From the NCBI RefSeq assembly GCF_009857445.1, contig NZ_WWCN01000004.1:248001-312000 (forward strand): a stretch of DNA of 64,000 nucleotides, written 5' to 3'. This document shows positions 42,872-51,302 of the stretch, piece after piece. The position numbers and the translations under genes are program-made. Source of the stretch: Duganella flavida (GTDB lineage Bacteria > Pseudomonadota > Gammaproteobacteria > Burkholderiales > Burkholderiaceae_D). The notes beneath the pieces were generated by a model. It saw only the letters and a program-made list of their open reading frames with translations. It had not been told where the DNA came from and searched no databases. The stretch's first letter is position 1. Each line of letters starts with the position of its first letter.

Positions 42872-43530
42872 AGGCGCCCCGCATGGTAGATGGCGACAGC
42901 ATCGGCCAAGGCCTGGTCTGGCTGGTCGAAATCGTCGATTTTTACCAGGCGGCCGTTGGCGTCGACGATGTGAAATGCGGTGTTGTGAACGAACTCTCCC
43001 AGCGGTGCTGGCAGCACCACCACGCCAAAGGCATCCAGCACAGCCTTGCGGCCGGCAGCAGAAGCGATGCCGCTGATTTGCCAAGTTTTGCCGTTGGCCT
43101 GCTGGCGCTTCGCGTACACCGCCAGCTGCGTAGCGGTATCGCGCGGGTCGAAGGAAATGCTCATCAGCCGCACTTGGTCCTGAAGACCGAGGCGGGCAAT
43201 CTGCGCCTGCATGCGCTGGAACTCACTACCCAGCGCCAAACACACCGAGTTGCAACTGGCGTAGATGAACGAAACAACCGTCACCCGGCCATCTGAGCGC
43301 AACACCTCGGCGAGCAGCGGTGCGGCCGGCGTGTCCAGCGTCGCTGCAGGTACGATTCTCGGCGCTTGTTGGATGGCCAAGCGCCGACCTTCTTCCGTCG
43401 AGACTACCCGCAGGCCCATGGTACTGTGATAAATCGCGATACAGCCAAGTATGACCACCAGCGCTGTTGTGACGACCGTCCAGCGCAAGCTGTCAGCAGC
43501 TTCACTGTTTGAGTTGGTTGAGGTCTTCAT
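42868..43530 (-). CDS. SCO1/SenC copper chaperone
   Basis: A 220-residue membrane-anchored thioredoxin-fold protein. It has one N-terminal helix (WTVVTTALVVILGCIAIYHS), the copper motif FIYASCNSVC (CxxxC) and the partner His in EFVHNTAFHIVDANG. SCO proteins deliver copper to heme-copper reductases. Start at 43530 has a GGAA site and overlaps the upstream cytochrome gene by 29 bases. Its place inside the CcoNOP-like operon indicates it loads CuB or another copper site of that complex. Confidence 0.9.
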   Translation of the reverse strand: MKTSTNSNSEAADSLRWTVVTTALVVILGCIAIYHSTMGLRVVSTEEGRRLAIQQAPRIVPAATLDTPAAPLLAEVLRSDGRVTVVSFIYASCNSVCLALGSEFQRMQAQIARLGLQDQVRLMSISFDPRDTATQLAVYAKRQQANGKTWQISGIASAAGRKAVLDAFGVVVLPAPLGEFVHNTAFHIVDANGRLVKIDDFDQPDQALADAVAIYHAGRL

Positions 43531-44098
43531 CGCCGTTCCAGGAATTCTTGCGCTCTTTGCCTGCGTCACGTTCAGCCCTAACAATCGCCGCTGTGATCTT
43601 CCCCGCGCCATTACCGAAATTACTGCGTACGTAGTTGAGCACGGCCGCAATTTCCGCGTCGCTCAATTTGTCTTTGAAGGCTGGCATCTGGCCGTTGTAA
43701 GCGCTGTCCTTGACGGTGAGCTTTCCCGTGATGCCATGTAACAGAATGTTCACCGGCAGCTTGTCCGCCGCCAGCACCCATTCGGAGCCGGCGAGGGGGG
43801 GGAACACGCCCGGCAAGCCAGCGCCGGTCGCTTGGTGGCACGCCACACAATTTGCTGCATAGACCTGGGCGCCATCGGCTGCACCCGGAGCGCCAGCGGG
43901 CTTGCCTTCCAGGGTGGCCATGGTCCGGTGGTCGCCTAGTTCGGGTGCATCGTCATTTTGCTGCGTAAAAATATACGTAACAGCCCATGTCAGCATGATC
44001 GCGGCGACTAGCAGCACCAGCTTTGGAACCGGGCGGTTTTGTTCGTGGGGATCAGGATTTTCGCGCTTGCGTGCGTCATTATTCGGTTGCTCAATCAT
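43502..44098 (-). CDS. Membrane-anchored monoheme cytochrome c (CcoP-like)
   Basis: A 198-residue protein with a single N-terminal anchor (LVLLVAAIMLTWAVTYIF), one heme motif CVACH in YAANCVACHQATGAGLPGVF, and the Met-ligand region NGQMPAFKDKLSDAEI. Ordinary CcoP has two hemes; this one has one. It ends with a charged tail. The start has an AAGGGGA site. It lies between the CcoO-like and SCO1 genes and is the probable third subunit of the complex. Confidence 0.8.
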   Translation of the reverse strand: MIEQPNNDARKRENPDPHEQNRPVPKLVLLVAAIMLTWAVTYIFTQQNDDAPELGDHRTMATLEGKPAGAPGAADGAQVYAANCVACHQATGAGLPGVFPPLAGSEWVLAADKLPVNILLHGITGKLTVKDSAYNGQMPAFKDKLSDAEIAAVLNYVRSNFGNGAGKITAAIVRAERDAGKERKNSWNGDEDLNQLKQ

Positions 44099-44107
44099 CG
44101 CATCCCC

Positions 44108-44704
44108 TTATTTTTTCTGGGTTTCTACGACCTGGAACACAGGGTAGGTATGGTCCATACCCTGCAGGTAGGTCACCAGGTCGAGCGCCTCCTGAGTGGC
44201 CACGACCAGCTTGCCGGGCGGTTTGAAACCGGGAGGAAGGGTCAGCACGCGGTCCCCCGGATCGGCCTGCTCCTTGATTTCGAACAGGAACGGATAAGAA
44301 GGCATGATCGAGCCTGGCGTATAGGCGCGGGGCTGGTATAAATGGCCCAGGTGCCAGTCCTGGCTGGGCTGGCGCGCGCCAATGTTGAACAGGTCCGGGC
44401 CAGTGCGGCTGGTCCCCAGCAGGTGCGGCCGGTCGTAAGAATAGTCCGCAGCAACCGATGCCCTTCCCCAGCCACGCTTATCGTCCGGCGCCTGCGCTTT
44501 ATCACGAGGCTGCTGAGAGTGGCAATAGATGCAGCCGTTCTTAATGTACACTGCGCGCCCGCGCAGTTGCGCCGAGGTGTAAGGCTTCAAGCCGGCTGGC
44601 GGTTCTACGCCCTGTAGCTGCAAGAACGGCACCACCACCAAGGCGGACGTTGCTAAGCCCAGTGTCACCATCGCCCCGCCCAGCAGTTTTATTTCGTCAT
44701 GCAT
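44108..44704 (-). CDS. CcoO-like membrane-bound cytochrome c subunit
   Basis: A 198-residue protein similar to cbb3 oxidase subunit II: N-terminal anchor (GGAMVTLGLATSALVVVPFL), RGRAVYIKNGCIYCHSQQPRD with the CIYCH heme site, YSYDRPHLLGTSRTGPDLFN and SIMPSYPFLF with Met ligand. It begins two bases after the catalytic subunit ends (AGGAG site). It is the electron entry subunit of the CcoN-like enzyme at 44706. Confidence 0.88.
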   Translation of the reverse strand: MHDEIKLLGGAMVTLGLATSALVVVPFLQLQGVEPPAGLKPYTSAQLRGRAVYIKNGCIYCHSQQPRDKAQAPDDKRGWGRASVAADYSYDRPHLLGTSRTGPDLFNIGARQPSQDWHLGHLYQPRAYTPGSIMPSYPFLFEIKEQADPGDRVLTLPPGFKPPGKLVVATQEALDLVTYLQGMDHTYPVFQVVETQKK

Positions 44705-44705
44705 T

Positions 44706-46364
44706 TTATGCTCCTGCCAGTTTAGCGGTGGGGGTGTGCAATAAGGCGGCGCCGGTACGGGCTGGGCCGTGGCGCAGCACCATCGCCACGAAATGCGCGG
44801 CAAATACCAGGTGGCCCACGGTCATGATCGCACCGCCGACGGAGCGGCTTTTCAGATAAGGCAGGGTGACCTTGACCGATTCGATGAAGGGTTGGGTGGC
44901 GTCCAGCATTGCCAGGCCTTGTAGCCAGCCGCCGATCGACAGGCCGATGAAGTAAATCGAAAAGCCCAGCACCACCAGCCAGAAGTGGGCCGCGATCATC
45001 GACGGGTAGGGCCATTCCCAAGACATGACGCGCGGCATGACAAAATAAATCGAGCCAAACATGACCATGCTGAAAAAACCGTACAGTCCAAGGTGCGCAT
45101 GGGCCACGGTAAAGTGGGTGAAATGGGCGACCGTGCTGACACTGCGCAGGGCTTCCATTGAGCCTTGTAGCGAACTCAGCGTGTACATCATGCCGCCTAA
45201 AACAATGAAGCGCAGGGTAGGGGAGTACACCAGCTTGGAGAAGTAACCGCGCATGGTCAGGTGCTGGTTCACCGAAAACGAAATCACCGGTATCACCATC
45301 ATCACGCTTTGCACGATGGAGAGCGTGATCAGCCATGCAGGCACCGGGCCGCCGACCAGGTGGTGGCCGCCTACCTGGCCATAGAAGAATGCCAGCGTCC
45401 AAAATCCCAGCAGTGACAGGTTGTAGGACTGCACCGGTCGTCCAATAATTTTGGGAAGGAAGTAGTACACCGATGCCAGCGCCATCGGCGTATAAAACAA
45501 GCCCAGCACGTTATGGCCAAACCACCAGTTCATGGTCGCCTGCTCGACCCCGATGTGGGTGGCTGGCAGGTTCGCAATCAAAAATAGAATGGGAAACCAG
45601 AACAAGGCTGCTCCCATATACCAGACCGACACATACAGATGATCAACCCTGCGGGCCTGGAGCGTATATACCAGCGGCAGTCCCATCAAAGCTCCGCCAA
45701 TCACGATCAGCACATCAACCTGCCAGGGGATTTCAAGCCACTCCATGCCGTCGCTGATGCCGGCGGCAATGCAGCCGACACCGGCGATCAAGCCTGCGTT
45801 CCAGACCATGCATCCGAGGATAGCAAAACGGCCGCCGATCAACGGAGTTTTCAGGAGGCGTGGAAGCAGCCAGTTGGCAATACCGAATGCTGACATCGGC
45901 GCCCAGCCGTAAGCGACGATATTCAGATGGATGGTACGAATCCGTCCAAACGTCAACCACGCTTGCTGCACCATCCAATCTGGCTCATGCAGTTTGATGG
46001 AGCTTGTCAGGCCCGCGAGTGAGCCAACAATGAGCCAGATCACCGCGCATGACAGGAATACGAAGGAGACGAATGCGGTGGACTTATCAGCTTGGGCGCG
46101 CGCTTCAAGTTCCGCTTGCAGCAGCAGTTCCTGTTCAGCACTGAGCGGCTGGCGCGGGTCAGCGGCGACGCGCTGCGCCAAGCCAGCACGCTGCTCCGCC
46201 GTGGCCGACGGCTCCTCTCCGCGACCGATCTCACCTGGCGAGAAGATGACATGCGCCGCAGCGGCCGACGTATCAAACAGCCGCTTCCGTAAAGACCAGA
46301 TGAACACGAGCAGGCCCGTGATCGACAGGATAAATGAGGACAGAAGAATCGTTACTGTATCCAT
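44706..46364 (-). CDS. CcoN-like heme-copper reductase subunit I with CcoS-like N-terminus
   Basis: A 552-residue, C-family (cbb3-like) catalytic subunit. Low-spin heme His146 (RTIHLNI), CuB ligands His284 (WWFGHN), His334 and His335 (VGGHHL), and heme ligands His422/His424 (VAHAHLG) are present. Tyr328, six residues before the His pair, matches the cross-linked Tyr of cbb3 oxidases. The first ~45 residues (LLVFIWSLRKRLFDTSAAAA) look like the maturation protein CcoS, followed by a charged linker of about 50 residues, so this may be a CcoS-CcoN fusion. It may reduce oxygen, NO or both; context favours an NO role, the Tyr favours oxygen. Confidence 0.85.
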   Translation of the reverse strand: MDTVTILLSSFILSITGLLVFIWSLRKRLFDTSAAAAHVIFSPGEIGRGEEPSATAEQRAGLAQRVAADPRQPLSAEQELLLQAELEARAQADKSTAFVSFVFLSCAVIWLIVGSLAGLTSSIKLHEPDWMVQQAWLTFGRIRTIHLNIVAYGWAPMSAFGIANWLLPRLLKTPLIGGRFAILGCMVWNAGLIAGVGCIAAGISDGMEWLEIPWQVDVLIVIGGALMGLPLVYTLQARRVDHLYVSVWYMGAALFWFPILFLIANLPATHIGVEQATMNWWFGHNVLGLFYTPMALASVYYFLPKIIGRPVQSYNLSLLGFWTLAFFYGQVGGHHLVGGPVPAWLITLSIVQSVMMVIPVISFSVNQHLTMRGYFSKLVYSPTLRFIVLGGMMYTLSSLQGSMEALRSVSTVAHFTHFTVAHAHLGLYGFFSMVMFGSIYFVMPRVMSWEWPYPSMIAAHFWLVVLGFSIYFIGLSIGGWLQGLAMLDATQPFIESVKVTLPYLKSRSVGGAIMTVGHLVFAAHFVAMVLRHGPARTGAALLHTPTAKLAGA

Positions 46365-46403
46365 GATTCGCCGTGTAGTTGAGGTTGAATAAAGGTGCAG
46401 CGC

Positions 46404-46838
46404 TTATTGCTGGCTAGCCGAGGTGTGAAGCAGGGAACAGATAGCGGCCGTCAACAGCAGCAGGAATTTCAGTACTTCCGAGATGCCAAACAGCGCATGC
46501 CAAGGGCTGGCCGCCAAGGTCTTGCCGGTCAGGCGCGCATTCACCCGTTCCGATAGCGGTGGCATCAATACGAGGATCTGCAGCACCAGGATCGCGCCGG
46601 CCGAGAAAGTTGGCCAGCGCAAGCGGGAGCCGGTGATCATGAGCAAAGTGATGGCGAGGATGCTGAGACAGCTTTCCAGCACCTGCGTCGCCTGGAACAT
46701 CTGGCGCCCGGTGGCCAAGGCGATGGGGCGCGCCAAGCCTGGCGTGCTGAACTTCGCCGGCTGCGCGACGAAGGATACGCCCAAGACCACGCCTGCCCAT
46801 AGCGACGTTGCTAGCACTGCCGCAATATCTGAATACAT
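46404..46838 (-). CDS. Conserved four-helix membrane protein
   Basis: A 144-residue protein with four hydrophobic segments (AVLATSLWAGVVLGVSFVAQ, LSILAITLLMITGSRL, FSAGAILVLQILVLMPPL, EVLKFLLLLTAAICSLL) and the motif VAQPAKFSTP after helix 1. I do not know the family; it resembles small DUF4149-type membrane proteins only in layout. It leads the CcoN-like operon (39-base gap), behind a weak NsrR-like site, so it may be an assembly partner. Confidence 0.6.
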   Translation of the reverse strand: MYSDIAAVLATSLWAGVVLGVSFVAQPAKFSTPGLARPIALATGRQMFQATQVLESCLSILAITLLMITGSRLRWPTFSAGAILVLQILVLMPPLSERVNARLTGKTLAASPWHALFGISEVLKFLLLLTAAICSLLHTSASQQ

Positions 46839-46870
46839 CTGATTCCCTTGTGGAGTAAGGTGTCGGTCAT

Positions 46871-46893
46871 AACATTCATTTCATATGCTACAT
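46871..46893. promoter_or_regulatory. Weak NsrR-like site before the CcoN-like operon
   Basis: AACATTCA-TTTCATA-TGCTACAT lies 32 bases upstream of the membrane gene that heads the CcoN-like operon. Its right part (TTTCATATGCTACAT) nearly equals that of the nnrS site (TTTTATATACTACAT). Confidence 0.4.
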
Positions 46894-47690
46894 TATTTCT
46901 GATTTTTCAACAACGAAGTCGGCCTCACTGTGGCTCGCAAATGCCGGGCAAGCGCTGTGATGGCGATAAAGCTGGCCGGCACCAAACCCAGGCTGTAAGA
47001 CAGCCAGGCTCCATAACGGCCGTCAGGCCCCCAAGGCTCGGTCAGCAGGTGCCAGCGGGCGTTGTCGATACCTGGAACGGTACCGCCTTCGGTGAATTCG
47101 TGAAATGCATAGATCGCCAGCTGGATGGCGAACAGCATCATGAAGAGTGCGGTGACCTGAAAGAACTTGGCGAGGTTTATTTTCTTACCGTGCATCGCCC
47201 AGGTCAGCGACAAGGCGGCTGCCGCAACGGTTCCAAGCACGCCGCCAATCAGCAGATCACCGGAGCGTGCGTTGGCCGCAATTGCAGCCAGCATGGTGGC
47301 AGTTTCAACGCCTTCTCGGCTTATCATCAGCAGCACGAACATGAAGACGCCAACCTGGGCCGCAGCCGGATGTGCTGCGTCTGCAGCTTCAATACGCGCA
47401 TGAATACCGGCGCCCAAACGCGGTCCATTGTTCATCATGTGCGCTGTACATGAGACGACCAGTATGAGTGCGGCCAATGCCAGCCAGCCTTCGGTGACGG
47501 CGGTGAGGGTGCCGGCACGGACTAGGCCAACCCCGAAAACAGCGGAGACAGCGAGGGCCGCGATTACTCCCCATTTTAATGCCGCGACGAGGTGCAGTCG
47601 CTGCGTCTTTTTAAGGTAAGCGAACGTTACAGCGATCACCAGAAAAGCCTCGACGCCTTCTCGGAACGTCACCATCAATGTAGGGAACAT
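46893..47690 (-). CDS. FTR1-family iron permease
   Basis: A 265-residue membrane protein with seven helices and two REGVE iron motifs (TFREGVEAFLV near residue 10 and SREGVETATM near 125), the hallmark of the FTR1/EfeU family that imports iron. No EfeO, EfeB or P19-type partner is adjacent. It may supply iron for the heme and diiron proteins of the island. It precedes the CcoN-like operon in the same orientation with a 54-base gap. Confidence 0.88.
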   Translation of the reverse strand: MFPTLMVTFREGVEAFLVIAVTFAYLKKTQRLHLVAALKWGVIAALAVSAVFGVGLVRAGTLTAVTEGWLALAALILVVSCTAHMMNNGPRLGAGIHARIEAADAAHPAAAQVGVFMFVLLMISREGVETATMLAAIAANARSGDLLIGGVLGTVAAAALSLTWAMHGKKINLAKFFQVTALFMMLFAIQLAIYAFHEFTEGGTVPGIDNARWHLLTEPWGPDGRYGAWLSYSLGLVPASFIAITALARHLRATVRPTSLLKNQK

Positions 47691-47753
47691 CAGGACTCCA
47701 TCAATACGTTTAACCCGGTGTGGGTAAGCAGAGGGCAGGTATCTGGTGATCGA

Positions 47754-48683
47754 TCAGCCATCGCTGACTTCTATCCGGTTCCGGCCCTTATTTTTTGCGC
47801 TGTAGAGAGCTTGGTCTGCAGCGACAAGCGCCTGATCTACACTTTTGCATCCAACCAGGCGCGAGAGGCCGATACTGATTGTGACCTGCACGTAAATCTT
47901 ATCGTCCAGGGGCAGCCGAATCAGTGCGACAGCCTCGCGGATTCGTTCCGCCGCCTGACGTGCCTGCTCGATCGAGGCGTTCGGGAACAGCAGGCCGAAT
48001 TCCTCACCGCCCATTCTTGCGACGATGTCGGTGTCGCGCGCCACGGAACGCATGGCGGCGGCGACAGCTTTCAGCAGCGCATCACCAACTGCATGGCCAT
48101 ACTGATCATTGATGTTCTTAAAATGGTCGACGTCAGCGATGCCCACGGTGATCGGCGCGGAGCTGCGCGCGGAGCGCAGTACCGCCGCGATTGCTTCTTT
48201 CTCAAATGCGCGGCGATTCAGCAGCCCGGTGAGCGAGTCGGATAGTGCTTGCTGCTCCAGCAGGGCAAGCAGGCCGGCATTACGGGCCTCCATTGATTTT
48301 CTCTCGCGGATGTCACTCATGAACGCGCCGAAAAACCTGCGACTATTGCAGCTGCCTAGATCGACGGCCTTCATCTCGACGGCACAGGTCTCGCCTGAGC
48401 GCAGCAGAATTTGCAGTTCACGGACATGTCCCAAAATGGCAGAGGGCCGGCCTCCTGTCATGAATTTCGCTATTTTTTCGGAGTGCGGCGATATGCCGTC
48501 GTCCGGAATCAGTACATCGAGGGAGCGTCCATACAGCTCACTGCGGGAAAAACCTGTCAACACCTCCATCGAGCGGTTCACATAGCGGATTAATGACTGC
48601 TGATCGACGATGACAATGCCATCCAATGCGTCATCAAGCAGGCGCAGTTGAAGCTGAAACGGCAAATCTGACACCGTAGACAT
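47754..48683 (-). CDS. PAS-GGDEF diguanylate cyclase
   Basis: A 309-residue protein from the ATG at 48683 (GAGG site). A PAS domain spans about residues 10-125 (DDALDGIVIVDQQSLIRYVN), and a GGDEF domain from about 145. The active motif is GGEEF (225-229) and the inhibitory I-site RDTD (216-219) stands exactly five residues before it, so it should make c-di-GMP and be product-inhibited. No membrane segment. It lies upstream of FTR1 and downstream of nnrS, all in one direction. Confidence 0.9.
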   Translation of the reverse strand: MSTVSDLPFQLQLRLLDDALDGIVIVDQQSLIRYVNRSMEVLTGFSRSELYGRSLDVLIPDDGISPHSEKIAKFMTGGRPSAILGHVRELQILLRSGETCAVEMKAVDLGSCNSRRFFGAFMSDIRERKSMEARNAGLLALLEQQALSDSLTGLLNRRAFEKEAIAAVLRSARSSAPITVGIADVDHFKNINDQYGHAVGDALLKAVAAAMRSVARDTDIVARMGGEEFGLLFPNASIEQARQAAERIREAVALIRLPLDDKIYVQVTISIGLSRLVGCKSVDQALVAADQALYSAKNKGRNRIEVSDG

Positions 48684-48910
48684 TTTTAACCTCAAAGTCT
48701 TTGCTAGTGCCGCAAACGGCACACGGCGATGTGTGCATCTGGCGAGCAGCATTTTCCCAAACATAACGCACGTAAGAATGCCTTGCAAGACAGCGCTGAA
48801 AACAAACTCGGAGAGTGTTGTGTCACACCTAGCTCGGGGGGTAGACAAAATCCATTTTGCATCGCTTTTTTTTGCTGGTTACACGCTATGGATGAACAGC
48901 AATGGAGCGT

Positions 48911-50131
48911 TCAGCCTTCGCGATGGTCTATCCTCGGTTGGCACAAAAAGGGGGCAAACCGTACGATAAACACGAGAAACGCCAGCGACCATAAACAGCC
49001 GGCGACAATCAACAGGGGAACCCTCGCTTCGAACGGCAGAATGTTGGCAAGTACGCGGGTCACAGCGGCGCCTTGAATCGACAGGAAAATCAGCCGCTCA
49101 TTGTGCTCTGCGCGCATTGGCCGGCCAGTGTGGCCGATGGAGGTGCGCGTCATCATGCCCAGAATCAGGCTGGACATACCACCTACCGCGATCGCATGCA
49201 TTGCTGTGCTGGTACTGCAGACACCCCAAACCGACAAAGCCAGCAGAATATACCCGAGGCCGATCCACCCAAATGCCAGGTGCAATATCCAAAGCAAGGG
49301 ATAGCGTACGGTCTTTTCAGGCTGCCAATAGGCGAGACGGGATAACTGAATGAGGCCGGCTCCGGTGGCTAATGGAGCGGTCAAGGACACTGGTGTGCTG
49401 AGCGCCCAGGCGAGACTGGAGGCGATGATCAAGGCGATCCCGATACGGTTCAGCCACTCAAAGCTTTGCGGCACGCTAGCAGGCGCCATATTACGTGTAA
49501 AGCCTGGAACAACCCTGCCCGCCATCACCGTCGACAGGATGGCAAGGACCAGGATCCCGCTCTCAATCGCCGTAATCGGAGAAACGGCGAGCCATCCTAA
49601 TACACTGGCGTGAAAGCAGAGGTTCACGCAGAACAGCAGCGCAGGCAAGACCAGCAGTGGCAAGTTACTGCGCTTTCCTGAGCGGAGCATGACACCGAGC
49701 AGGGGACTGATTGCGATGGGGATGAACAGCAGATCAAGGCAAGCGGCCGTCAGCGCTGGCGCGCCGAGCATGGCGAGCCGTCCGGCCAGCCAGGTGGCGA
49801 CGATGGCGGCCAGCTGCATATTACGGGGCGTCGGGAGCCCAGTCCAGTTCTTGACCGCCGTGTACAGAAAACCGAATACCACAGCTGTCGCAAAGCCCAA
49901 CACCATCTCATGCATATGCCACAAAACATTAACGCCCGGCGCCACATCTGCATGACCGAAAAAACTGTTCAGCCAAAGCGGTACACCCAGCAGGGCAACT
50001 ATTGCAGCGCCGAGATACAAGGGGCGGAATCCCAGCCGGAATAGCGCAAATCCGCGAGGAAGGAGGAGTTGGTTGGTCCCGCCGCCGGACGGCGGCTCGC
50101 CGATCGATAAAAAGGAAGAGGAGGTTTTCAT
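48911..50131 (-). CDS. nnrS: NnrS-family membrane protein
   Basis: A 406-residue, about 12-helix protein. Signature blocks GFALFRLGFRPLYLGAAIVA, WHMHEMVLGFATAVVFGFLY and TSIGHTGRP are NnrS hallmarks; the conserved His residues are thought to bind heme and copper. NnrS proteins protect against NO and are usually co-regulated with NO and nitrite reductases. Its start is at 50131 behind an NsrR-like palindrome, supporting NO control. Confidence 0.93.
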   Translation of the reverse strand: MKTSSSFLSIGEPPSGGGTNQLLLPRGFALFRLGFRPLYLGAAIVALLGVPLWLNSFFGHADVAPGVNVLWHMHEMVLGFATAVVFGFLYTAVKNWTGLPTPRNMQLAAIVATWLAGRLAMLGAPALTAACLDLLFIPIAISPLLGVMLRSGKRSNLPLLVLPALLFCVNLCFHASVLGWLAVSPITAIESGILVLAILSTVMAGRVVPGFTRNMAPASVPQSFEWLNRIGIALIIASSLAWALSTPVSLTAPLATGAGLIQLSRLAYWQPEKTVRYPLLWILHLAFGWIGLGYILLALSVWGVCSTSTAMHAIAVGGMSSLILGMMTRTSIGHTGRPMRAEHNERLIFLSIQGAAVTRVLANILPFEARVPLLIVAGCLWSLAFLVFIVRFAPFLCQPRIDHREG

Positions 50132-50144
50132 GGTACATCCATTA

Positions 50145-50167
50145 AAGCTATATTTTATATACTACAT
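50145..50167. promoter_or_regulatory. NsrR-like operator upstream of nnrS
   Basis: AAGCTATA-TTTTATA-TACTACAT, in the 8-7-8 layout, starts 14 bases upstream of the nnrS start codon. The match to the NsrR half-sites is partial. Confidence 0.45.
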
Positions 50168-50256
50168 TAAATTTCGAATCTTTGCTGGTGTGCTTGCTGC
50201 GTGCTGAACACCGGAACAGATTCCGGTGCGCATTTGCTGGCCGGAAGACGGGAGGC

Positions 50257-51222
50257 CTACATGTCGTCTGCCACCGTCTTGCGGCGACTCAGGGAAATGC
50301 CGTAGGCGGCGGCCCGGGCTAAAAGAATCGGATCCTCGCTGGTCTCAATGCCACTTGGCAGGTTCACCGGAATAAAAACCATGCCATCGCAGGCGCCTGC
50401 TTCAGCGATGGCAGTAATGCGCAGACGGCCCAGCGAGATACGGCCGGCACCAGCCCAACGTTGGCTGGGATCGGTAAGCGAATCTGTTTCGGCCGGCAAT
50501 AACGCGACGATCTCGAACTGCACCGGCTCATTTTGCAGCCTGGCTTTGAACTCGTCTTCAAGGAACACATCGGGCAAGTTGCTCTCGTCCTCTTCGCTCA
50601 GGTAATAGGTCCCCGCCACTGGCGTGACGATGATGCGGGCATATTGCTCTTGGCCGCAGGCTGACTTAAAGAGAAAGGCATTATTCGAGAAGTACGGTGT
50701 TGTCGCATAAGATAGCGGTGCGGCATGTGACGCCAGCAGCGCCGGTTGCAAGGCGCCATCCGGATATGCAGCAGTATGGGCCGTGATTTTTTCCGGGCTG
50801 GGCTTTTGGGTGTGCGGATCAGGAATGCGTGCGGCCAGGAAGCTCACGAACGACTCCGGCGTCGCTGCAAAGAAGACTGGCTCCGAGATCAGCACCAGGT
50901 CCCAGCTCTCACCGCCGCCGGCGACGCGCATCGCCAGGCCGCGCACCGATCTGCTCTTATCGGACACACCGGGATTGCCGCCGCCAACCGAAAAACGGGC
51001 CGTGGCGTCCATCGGACCGGTGGAGAATAAGGGGCAACTGACAAACTGCGCGCTATCTGGTGCGGGAGTGAACTGCCCGTGCACACAGAAGCCTTTGGCA
51101 TGTGACGCGCGCTTGCCCACATGCTTGCCGAAGGTGTTATTAAGCGCGTCTATCATTGTTGCGGGCGTTGGTGCTGAAGCGCGGATAGCTGGGTTGATGC
51201 TGGTCTCTGACGTCATGTTCAT
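50257..51222 (-). CDS. Catalase-related heme peroxidase (mini-catalase)
   Basis: A 321-residue protein of the small catalase-related peroxidase group. It starts as the catalase core does: GKRASHAKGFCVHGQF with distal His41, then ARFSVGGGNPGVSD and the proximal RAAAYGISLSRR with heme-ligand Tyr near residue 307. It lacks the N-terminal arm and C-terminal flavodoxin domains of full catalases. It likely removes peroxide or peroxynitrite-like oxidants. A paralogue with the same blocks is at 62148. It lies upstream of nnrS, downstream of hemE. Confidence 0.88.
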   Translation of the reverse strand: MNMTSETSINPAIRASAPTPATMIDALNNTFGKHVGKRASHAKGFCVHGQFTPAPDSAQFVSCPLFSTGPMDATARFSVGGGNPGVSDKSRSVRGLAMRVAGGGESWDLVLISEPVFFAATPESFVSFLAARIPDPHTQKPSPEKITAHTAAYPDGALQPALLASHAAPLSYATTPYFSNNAFLFKSACGQEQYARIIVTPVAGTYYLSEEDESNLPDVFLEDEFKARLQNEPVQFEIVALLPAETDSLTDPSQRWAGAGRISLGRLRITAIAEAGACDGMVFIPVNLPSGIETSEDPILLARAAAYGISLSRRKTVADDM

Positions 51223-51302
51223 TGTAAGTTTCCCATTGGAGTCGTTAGCGATTCATTGCTTGGTAGTAAGGCGATTTTTGAGGCGACTGGTGCGTTGAGG
51301 GG

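Noticed and set aside
44706..46364. Calling the CcoN-like protein a classical NorB
   Set aside because: It lacks the NorB glutamates pattern and retains the cbb3-type Tyr before the His pair; it is C-family cbb3-like.
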